Of a DNA stretch of 11,029 nt, positions 5,893 to 11,029 are shown in pieces. The notes under the pieces are model-generated. The model was given only the letters and a program-made list of their open reading frames with translations, was not told the origin of the DNA and searched no databases. The translations under genes were made by a program, and so were the position numbers. The stretch lies in contig JANQGN010000170.1 of NCBI GenBank assembly GCA_028277295.1, positions 1-11,029 of the forward strand, written 5' to 3'. Source of the DNA: Rhodospira sp. GTDB lineage: Bacteria > Pseudomonadota > Alphaproteobacteria > Rhodospirillales > Rhodospirillaceae. Numbering within the stretch: the stretch's first letter is position 1; each line of letters starts with the position of its first letter.

Positions 5893-6507
5893 ATGCTAGA
5901 CTTCCTGCTGGGTATGGTCGGATCCCGGCCCATTGAAATGACGGCGGTGGCCCTGGGCCTGATCAACGTGACGTTGATCATCCGCCGCACCATCTGGAAC
6001 TATCCGTTCGGGATCCTGATGGTCATTCTGTACGCTAAGATATTCTATGATTACAAGCTCTACAGCGATGCCCTCTTGCAGGTTTATTTCCTGGCCATCC
6101 AGATCTATGGCTGGTGGTACTGGCTGCGTGGCCGCGATACCGACGGCCTGATCCTGGTCGAGCGCCTCCAGGCCCGCAGCTATCCCCTGTACGCGGCCAT
6201 TGCCGTCGCCGGTGTGGCGACGCTCGGCACCGTCATGGACCAGCTCACCGACGCCGATTATCCCTACTGGGATGCCAGCATCGCCATTCTCAGCGTCCTT
6301 GCCCAGTTCCTGATGTCGCGCCGGCGCCTGGAAAGCTGGGTGCTGTGGATCACCGTGGACCTGCTGGCCATCGCCCTGTTCTGGATCAAGGGCCTTGAGC
6401 CCACCGCCGCGCTTTACGCGGTGTTCCTGGTGCTGGCCACCACCGGACTGGTCGCCTGGTGGCGGGCCTGGCGCCGTCAGGAGGCGTCCATGGAGGCGCC
6501 CGCGTGA
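5893..6507 (+). CDS. pnuC: PnuC-family nicotinamide riboside transporter
   Basis: A 204-residue inner-membrane transporter of the SWEET-like PnuC family, moving nicotinamide riboside by facilitated diffusion that is driven by intracellular phosphorylation. About seven hydrophobic segments are visible (approximately 11-31, 37-53, 62-79, 98-118, 127-141, 147-167, 171-191). Family signatures are IWNYPFGIL (34-42), QIYGWWYW (70-77), YWDASIAILSVLAQFL (125-140) and ESWVLWI (147-153). The start at 5893 follows AAGGGG (5881-5886) at proper spacing. An in-frame ATG at 5767 would add 42 basic residues that no PnuC has and would run across the upstream dyad. The gene overlaps nadR by four bases (GTGA), so substrate is nicotinamide riboside rather than thiamine or riboflavin, whose PnuT/PnuX paralogues sit with other kinases. 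Its first 300 bases are less GC-rich than the neighbours, which may hint at transfer. Confidence 0.93.
   Translation: MLDFLLGMVGSRPIEMTAVALGLINVTLIIRRTIWNYPFGILMVILYAKIFYDYKLYSDALLQVYFLAIQIYGWWYWLRGRDTDGLILVERLQARSYPLYAAIAVAGVATLGTVMDQLTDADYPYWDASIAILSVLAQFLMSRRRLESWVLWITVDLLAIALFWIKGLEPTAALYAVFLVLATTGLVAWWRAWRRQEASMEAPA
5960..5980. repeat. Perfect 10+1+10 palindrome inside pnuC codons 23-29
   Basis: TGATCAACGT (5960-5969) and ACGTTGATCA (5971-5980) are perfect inverted repeats around a single G. The site lies about 67 bases downstream of the pnuC start codon. A dyad this long and tight is typical of a repressor operator, but it may also simply result from codons for LINVTLI. No regulator family is assigned. 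Confidence 0.5.
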
Positions 6508-7529
6508 CCCACCCCCCGAGGCGCCGCCACGGCTTCGTTCTGGGCAAGTTCCTGCCGCCGCACGCGGGTCATGTGTTCCTGTGTGACACCGGCGCCCGGC
6601 GCGTGGACGTGATGACGGTCCTGGTCTGCTCCCACGATGCCGAGCCCATTCCCGGCCCCCTGCGGACCGACTGGATGCGACGGCTGCTCCCCCACTGCCG
6701 GGTCGTGCCCATGCATCGCGACATTCCGCAGGAGCCGGCCGAGCATCCCGACTTCTGGGCCATCTGGCGCGCCGCCATCACCGAGCACCACCCGGAGCCC
6801 ATTGACCAGGTGTTCGGCTCCGACCCCTACGTCTTCAGGCTGGCGGCCGAGCTGGGCGCCGAGCCGGTGCTGGTGGACCCGGACCGCGCCGTCTTCCCGG
6901 TGTCGGGGCGGGCCATCCGCGCCGACCCCGCGGCCCATTGGAACCAGGTGCCGGCCCCGGTGCGGCCCTACTACCAAAAGCGGGTCTGCGTGCTGGGGCC
7001 GGAAAGCAGCGGCAAGACCCGCCTGTCCGAGGCCCTGGCGCGGCGCTTCCGAACCCGCGTCGTGCTGGAGTACGGCCGCACCTACGATCGGCACTATCGC
7101 CAGGGCGCCGGCTGGACCGGCGCGGATTTCGTCGCCCTGGCCGAGACCCACCTGGCCATGCGCCGGGCGCTGACGCCCCACGCCGCGCCCATCGTCATCG
7201 AGGACACCGACCCCCTGCAAACCGCCGCTTGGGCGCGCTTCCTGACCGGTGCCGAACCGCCCGCGCTCGCGGCGCTCATCGCCGCCATGGACCCGGCCGA
7301 TCTGTATCTGGTGCTGTCCCCTGAGGTCGACTGGATCGATGACGGCACCCGTTACAGCGGTGACGCGGCCGTGCGCCAATGGTTCTTCGAAACCTGCCAG
7401 GACGCGGCGGCGCGGGTGGGCGCGCCCATGGCGGTGATCCAGGGATGCGACTGGACAGCGCGCGAGGCAGCGGCGGAGGACCGGGTCCGGGCCGCCTTCC
7501 CCACGCTCGCGCGCGCGCCGAGCCCATGA
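6504..7529 (+). CDS. nadR: NadR-type bifunctional NMN adenylyltransferase / nicotinamide riboside kinase
   Basis: A 341-residue cytoplasmic enzyme with two domains. The N-terminal nucleotidyltransferase domain has GKFLPPHAGH (14-23; the HxGH motif) and VSGRAIRADPAAHW, equivalent to the ISxTxIR-dP motif, and makes NAD from NMN and ATP. The C-terminal kinase domain has a P-loop GPESSGKT (165-172) followed by EYGRTY and an EDTD stretch, and phosphorylates nicotinamide riboside to NMN. No N-terminal helix-turn-helix is present, unlike the enterobacterial three-function NadR, so it is not expected to bind DNA itself. The GTG at 6504 overlaps the pnuC stop as GTGA and has GGAGG (6492-6496) seven bases upstream. 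The transporter and enzyme are thus co-translated, and phosphorylation traps the imported riboside. Confidence 0.92.
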   Translation: MTHPPRRRHGFVLGKFLPPHAGHVFLCDTGARRVDVMTVLVCSHDAEPIPGPLRTDWMRRLLPHCRVVPMHRDIPQEPAEHPDFWAIWRAAITEHHPEPIDQVFGSDPYVFRLAAELGAEPVLVDPDRAVFPVSGRAIRADPAAHWNQVPAPVRPYYQKRVCVLGPESSGKTRLSEALARRFRTRVVLEYGRTYDRHYRQGAGWTGADFVALAETHLAMRRALTPHAAPIVIEDTDPLQTAAWARFLTGAEPPALAALIAAMDPADLYLVLSPEVDWIDDGTRYSGDAAVRQWFFETCQDAAARVGAPMAVIQGCDWTAREAAAEDRVRAAFPTLARAPSP

Positions 7530-7570
7530 TCGGCGCGCCGCGCGGCAAACTCCGCCGTTCCGTCCGAAGA

Positions 7571-7589
7571 CCCGGCAACATGTGCCGGG
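7571..7589 (+). promoter_or_regulatory. GC-rich dyad, candidate enhancer site for the flgE sigma-54 promoter
   Basis: CCCGGCA (7571-7577) and TGCCGGG (7583-7589) are perfect inverted repeats around ACATG. The centre lies about 108 bases upstream of the start point expected from the sigma-54 promoter at 7662-7677, which is where activator (enhancer) sites normally sit. Caulobacter FlbD sites upstream of hook genes are GC-rich dyads placed in this way (established knowledge; consensus not checked). It could instead be a weak transcription-stop hairpin after nadR, but no T-run follows it. Confidence 0.5.
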
Positions 7590-7661
7590 CACGGCCTAGC
7601 CGGGACCGCCAGGAGCGCCGCCAACCCCTTGATCGCGCACCCGCCAGACGCCGTCCCGCCC

Positions 7662-7677
7662 TGGCACGCCGCGTGCT
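7662..7677 (+). promoter_or_regulatory. Sigma-54 (RpoN) promoter for the hook gene
   Basis: TGGCACG-CCGC-GTGCT matches the sigma-54 consensus TGGCACG-N4-TTGCW at all positions but one, with the essential GG (7663-7664) and GC (7675-7676) exactly ten bases apart. Transcription would begin near 7688, about 38 bases before the flgE ATG, leaving a short leader with GGAG at 7715-7718. Hook genes in Caulobacter and other bacteria with hierarchical flagellar control are sigma-54 dependent. Confidence 0.8.
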
Positions 7678-7725
7678 TCCGCCTCGGGTGGTGTGGTCCG
7701 TCTCGAGTCCGTCCGGAGCCCCGAC

Positions 7726-8964
7726 ATGAGCGTGTTCGCCTCCCTGCATACCTCGTCCCAGGCGATGATGACGCAATCCCACGTGATGGAGCGCATCAGC
7801 GGCAACGTGGCCAACGTGAACACCACCGGCTACAAGAGCTTTGACGCGCACCTTCAGGATTCGATCAACCACGTCACCACCAACGGGGCGTTCCTGACCG
7901 TCGGCGCCGTGGATGTGCGCCACACCGACGCGCAGGGTGTTATCCAGTCCACGGGCCGCGATCTCGACGTGGCCATCAACGGCCAGGGCTATTTCATCAC
8001 CAACCCCGCCTTCGACGGCACGGGCACCCAGCATTTCACCCGCAATGGCGCCACCAGCTCGCGCGTGGCCGAGGACGGCAACGCCTACCTCACCACCCTG
8101 GACGGTCAGTTTTTCATGGGCTGGGGCGCCGACGCCGACGGCGTGGTGGACACCACCCAGCCGCTGGCCCCCATCCAGATCAACAACGTGGAGGGCCTGC
8201 CGGGCGAACCGACCACGGAGATCACCTATGCCGCCAACGTGGACGCCAACGCCACCGGTGGACACACCTTCGAAACCCGTGTGTGGTCCAACCCCGACGC
8301 CAACGGGGAAAACGATCCCTATGCCCTGGTGATGACCTGGACCCCTGGCGCCCTGGGCAGCAACACCTGGACGGTGGGCTACAGTGTGCGCGCCCCCGAC
8401 GGCACCACCACCGCGCTGGCCGACACCACCACCGTGACCTTCGACGGGCTTGGGCAGGTCACCGCCCCCGCCGAGGACGTCGCGCTGACCATACCCTTCG
8501 CCGACGGCACCAACACCGCCGTCACCCTTGATCTGTCGGGCATGACGCAGTACGGCGACACAGGCTTCCAGGAACACTACCAGGAGAGCAACGGCTTCCC
8601 TGAAGGCAACCTCGCGGGGGTCACGTTCGACGCCTTCGGCCGCTTGCTGGCGCAGTACAGCAATGGCGAGGCGCGCGTCCTGTCGCAGTTGGCGGTCGCC
8701 GATTTCCCGGCGCCGCAGAACCTGGTGGACGCGGGATCGACCATGTTCACCTATGACGTCGACGCCGGGGTACCTGACATCTATGCCGTGGACGGCACCC
8801 TTGGGCGGACGACGATCATTCCGGGCTCCCTGGAGGGGTCGACCGTGGACATCGCCCACGAGTTCACCACCATGATCACCACCCAGAAGGCCTATTCGTC
8901 ATCAGCCACGGTCTATCGCAGCAGCGACGAAATGATCCAGATCGCCGCCGACCTGAAGCGATAG
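7726..8964 (+). CDS. flgE: Flagellar hook protein FlgE
   Basis: A 412-residue protein forming the curved universal joint between the flagellar rod and filament, exported by the flagellar type III system. The N-terminal flagellar rod/hook motif is MSVFASLHTS...ISGNVANVNTTGYK (1-37). GVIQSTGRDLDVAINGQGYF (71-90) is the FlgE/F/G signature. A variable central hook domain (about 150-285) follows, then EGNLAGVTFDAFGRLLAQYSNG (293-314) and the C-terminal export/coil segment PGSLEGSTVDIAHEF...DEMIQIAADLKR (366-412). The ATG at 7726 follows GGAG (7715-7718) seven bases upstream; an in-frame ATG at 7693 adds 11 residues not seen in the family. It appears monocistronic, with a sigma-54 promoter in front and the convergent hemW ten bases after its stop. 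No other flagellar gene is present. FlgF/FlgG are less likely given the length and hook-type C-terminus. Confidence 0.87.
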   Translation: MSVFASLHTSSQAMMTQSHVMERISGNVANVNTTGYKSFDAHLQDSINHVTTNGAFLTVGAVDVRHTDAQGVIQSTGRDLDVAINGQGYFITNPAFDGTGTQHFTRNGATSSRVAEDGNAYLTTLDGQFFMGWGADADGVVDTTQPLAPIQINNVEGLPGEPTTEITYAANVDANATGGHTFETRVWSNPDANGENDPYALVMTWTPGALGSNTWTVGYSVRAPDGTTTALADTTTVTFDGLGQVTAPAEDVALTIPFADGTNTAVTLDLSGMTQYGDTGFQEHYQESNGFPEGNLAGVTFDAFGRLLAQYSNGEARVLSQLAVADFPAPQNLVDAGSTMFTYDVDAGVPDIYAVDGTLGRTTIIPGSLEGSTVDIAHEFTTMITTQKAYSSSATVYRSSDEMIQIAADLKR

Positions 8965-8974
8965 GGGACGCGCC

Positions 8975-10270
8975 TTACCCCAACAACCGCCCGGTTACCG
9001 CGTTCAGGCAGAGGCGCCCGGCGGGCGTTGTCGCCAGGCGGCGGCTATCCCAGGTCACCAGGCCCAGGCCGATCAGATCGGTCAAGGCGGCACGGTCCAC
9101 GACCTCGGTCAGAGCCATGCCGGACACGCGCCTGAAGCGCGCCGCGTCCACGCCCTCGGTCAGGCGCAGGCCCATCAGCACCCGTTCGACGGCGCGGTCT
9201 TCCCGAGACAGGTCCTCCCGCGCCGCCACCCCGTGCCCATCGCGCCGCACCCGGTCCAGCCAGGCCCCGGGGTGGGCCCCGCACCGGGTGGCCGCGCCCG
9301 CCAGGCGCCCGTGAGCCCCCGGGCCGATGCCCAGGTAGTCACCACCCCGCCAGATGTCCAGGTTATGGCGGCACTCGGCGCCCGGTCGGGCGTGGTTTGA
9401 CACCTCGTAGGCGGGCCGTCCGGCGGCGGCGGTCAGGTCCTGCGTGATCTCGAACAGGGCCGCGCCCCATTCCTCGCGGGTCGCCTCGTCGGGCAGGGAC
9501 AGCAGCCCCGCCCGCGCGCGGCCGAAGAAGGCGGTGCCGCGCTCGATGGTCAACTGGTAGAGCGACAGATGCTCGGTCCCCAGCGCCAGGGCCTCGCCCA
9601 GCGCCGCCGCCCAGGCGTCCGGGGCCTGCCCGGGCAGGGCGTAGATCAGATCGAGGGACACCCGGGGAAAGGCGCGTTGCGCCTGGTCCACGGCCGCGAG
9701 GGCCTCGGCGCGGCCGTGGCGGCGCCCCAGAAAGGCCAGCGCGTCGTCGTCCAGCGCCTGCACCCCCAGCGACAGGCGGGTCACGCCGGCGGCGCGGAAC
9801 CCGGCGAACCGCGCCTGGTCCACGGCGCCCGGATTGGCCTCCAACGTGACCTCCAGGTCGGCCGCCACGGGGAACAGGCGGGCGGCGGCCTCCAGCACCG
9901 CGCCCACGGTGGACGGATCCATCAGCGATGGCGTGCCGCCCCCGAAAAACACACTGGCCAGGGGCCGGCGAGGCAGCCCATCGGCAAGCGTGGCGAGTTC
10001 CCGCGTGTAGGCGCGGGACCACACACCAGGATCCGGAGGAGAGCGCCCCCCGCCCCCCGGTCGGGAGGCGGCCGGCGCGATCGCCTCGGCGCCGCGCGGC
10101 GGTGGCGCCTCAGGGTCCGGCGCGCCGGGACCGGAGGCGAAAGACAAAACATGGCTGTTGAAGTCGCAATACGGGCACTTGGACAGGCACCAGGGCCAAT
10201 GCACATAAAGACCGAGACCCGGATCGTCGGCCGGGTCGCCGGGAACCGGCGTCGCCCGTGTCTCCGTCAC
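8975..10270 (-). CDS. hemW: Radical SAM heme chaperone HemW
   Basis: A 431-residue radical SAM protein. Family members were once annotated as oxygen-independent coproporphyrinogen oxidases but HemW carries and delivers heme. The cluster motif is H24-x3-C28-x3-C32-x2-C35 in LYVHWPWCLSKCPYCDFN. The residue two after the third cysteine is F, whereas HemN has a fourth cysteine there, which favours HemW. VFFGGGTPSLMDP binds SAM, EANPG and SLGVQALDD are barrel motifs, and HNLDIWRGGDYLGIGPGAHG is the HemW-type C-terminal signature. The start GTG at 10270 forms GTGA with the stop of ubiB; longer in-frame versions would overlap ubiB heavily. Residues 45-82 are a Pro/Gly/Ala-rich insert absent from ordinary HemW. 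Heme delivery suits an aerobic or facultative respiratory lifestyle, and coupling to ubiB places two respiratory-cofactor functions together. Confidence 0.92.
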   Translation of the reverse strand: MTETRATPVPGDPADDPGLGLYVHWPWCLSKCPYCDFNSHVLSFASGPGAPDPEAPPPRGAEAIAPAASRPGGGGRSPPDPGVWSRAYTRELATLADGLPRRPLASVFFGGGTPSLMDPSTVGAVLEAAARLFPVAADLEVTLEANPGAVDQARFAGFRAAGVTRLSLGVQALDDDALAFLGRRHGRAEALAAVDQAQRAFPRVSLDLIYALPGQAPDAWAAALGEALALGTEHLSLYQLTIERGTAFFGRARAGLLSLPDEATREEWGAALFEITQDLTAAAGRPAYEVSNHARPGAECRHNLDIWRGGDYLGIGPGAHGRLAGAATRCGAHPGAWLDRVRRDGHGVAAREDLSREDRAVERVLMGLRLTEGVDAARFRRVSGMALTEVVDRAALTDLIGLGLVTWDSRRLATTPAGRLCLNAVTGRLLG

Positions 10271-11029
10271 CACCCGACCGACAGTTGAACCGCCAGCAGC
10301 GTCCCCAGCACCGCCACGAGCATCCACGGCAGGATCATCAACACGGCATTCGTGCGCTTGGGACGCATGGCCTTGAGCGTATCCGGATGCAGGCGCAAGC
10401 CATCGTCGCTCAACAGAGTCGCGGCGCGGTCGGCATGGGCCAGGATGCGCGGAATCCGCTCGGCGGCCCCTTGCAGGGTATCCATGCCCTCGCGCAGGCG
10501 GCCCATGGGCCCCATGGTGTCGGTCATCCAGCTTTCGATGAGCGGCTGGGCCAGCTCCCACATGTTGACCGTGGGCGCCACGCGCCGGCCCACGCCCTCG
10601 GTGACCAGCATGCTCTTCTGCAGCATGAGCAGCGACGGCTGTGCCTCCATCTGGAAGGTCTCGGTCACCTGGAACAACTGCGCCAGCAGGCGGGCGATGG
10701 AGATCTCGGCCAGGGGCTTGCCCATGATGGGTTCGGCGATGGAGCGGCTGGCCTGGGTGAAGGCCTCCACCGACTGGTCGGCGGGCACCCAGCCGGCCAC
10801 GAAATGGGCCTCGGCCACGCGCCGGTAGTCGGCGGTCAGGAAGCCCAGCAGCATCTGCCCCAGGGTGCGCCGGGTGGCCTGATCGATCCGCCCCATGATG
10901 CCGAAGTCCACGGCCACAACGGTTCCGTCAGGCTCGACGAACAGGTTGCCGGGGTGCATGTCGGCATGAAAGAAGCCGTCGCGGAACACCATGTTGAAGA
11001 AGGCGTTGGCGGCGCGGCGGATGACCTCC
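10267..11029 (-). CDS. ubiB: UbiB (ABC1/ADCK-type kinase-like) C-terminal part, 5' end beyond the window
   Basis: The last 253 residues of an atypical protein-kinase-like ATPase needed for ubiquinone biosynthesis, acting at the inner membrane. Visible motifs are the catalytic-loop GFFHADMHPGN and metal-binding VDFGIMG, both diagnostic of the family, followed by the helical C-lobe. The end is a hydrophobic stretch, NAVLMILPWMLVAVLGTLLAVQL, giving a membrane anchor. The frame stays open to the window edge (EVIRRAANAFFN before the first visible methionine at 10992), so that methionine is not the start. The stop overlaps the hemW start by four bases (GTGA), indicating one transcript with hemW downstream. 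Confidence 0.93.
   Translation of the reverse strand, partial: EVIRRAANAFFNMVFRDGFFHADMHPGNLFVEPDGTVVAVDFGIMGRIDQATRRTLGQMLLGFLTADYRRVAEAHFVAGWVPADQSVEAFTQASRSIAEPIMGKPLAEISIARLLAQLFQVTETFQMEAQPSLLMLQKSMLVTEGVGRRVAPTVNMWELAQPLIESWMTDTMGPMGRLREGMDTLQGAAERIPRILAHADRAATLLSDDGLRLHPDTLKAMRPKRTNAVLMILPWMLVAVLGTLLAVQLSVGW

Noticed and set aside
7276..8859. A 527-codon minus-strand open frame opposite nadR and flgE
   Set aside because: It crosses the sigma-54 promoter region and two recognisable plus-strand genes, and it has a compositionally biased product with no motifs.
8965..9000. A bidirectional terminator between flgE and hemW
   Set aside because: Only a 5-bp AACCG/CGGTT stem with a 2-base loop and no T-run is present, too weak to call.
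10271..10561. An N-terminal extension of HemW to an ATG at 10561
   Set aside because: It would overlap ubiB by almost 300 bases. HemW homology starts just after the GTG at 10270, which forms a normal 4-base overlap.

Overview
The window is very GC-rich and gene-dense. It has short intergenic gaps, GTG starts in 4-base stop/start overlaps, and a gene set that fits an alphaproteobacterium: aerobic cobalamin synthesis, UbiB, HemW, and a flagellar hook gene behind a sigma-54 promoter. A member of the Rhodospirillales is my best guess, from protein resemblance only. No rRNA, tRNA, CRISPR array, transposase or phage gene was seen.

Left part (1-5616). On the minus strand lie the 5' part of cobK (precorrin-6A reductase, running off the left edge) and a three-gene run: class I SAM methyltransferase, TcuA-like flavoprotein, TcuB-like Fe-S/heme membrane protein. 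In Rhodobacter capsulatus the TcuA and TcuB modules are fused in CobZ, the oxygen-tolerant precorrin-3B synthase. With cobK about 1.6 kb away, the pair here is best read as a two-subunit CobZ working in corrin-ring synthesis. Between cobK and this run sits an unrelated plus-strand gene for a secreted protein with two DUF1566 (Lcl-type) repeats. The TcuB gene carries a 103-bp palindromic interspersed repeat that is read through in frame and adds about 35 residues between the Fe-S domain and the first membrane helix.

Middle (5617-7529). A divergent intergenic region with several dyads precedes a pnuC-nadR operon, joined by a GTGA overlap. PnuC imports nicotinamide riboside (or a related pyridine nucleoside), and NadR has both a nucleotidyltransferase and a kinase domain, so uptake and conversion to NAD are encoded together.

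Right part (7530-11029). A solitary hook-protein gene (flgE type) has a canonical GG-N10-GC sigma-54 promoter and a GC-rich dyad about 100 bp upstream of the predicted start site, where flagellar enhancer proteins would bind. It converges with a minus-strand ubiB-hemW pair, again joined by a 4-base overlap. HemW carries an unusual Pro/Gly/Ala-rich insert just after its radical-SAM cysteines.

Most of the window is ordinary metabolism. The parts most worth a second look are the repeat domesticated inside the TcuB/CobZ reading frame, the split CobZ assignment, the sigma-54/enhancer architecture before flgE, the structured leader and internal palindrome of pnuC, and the HemW insert.
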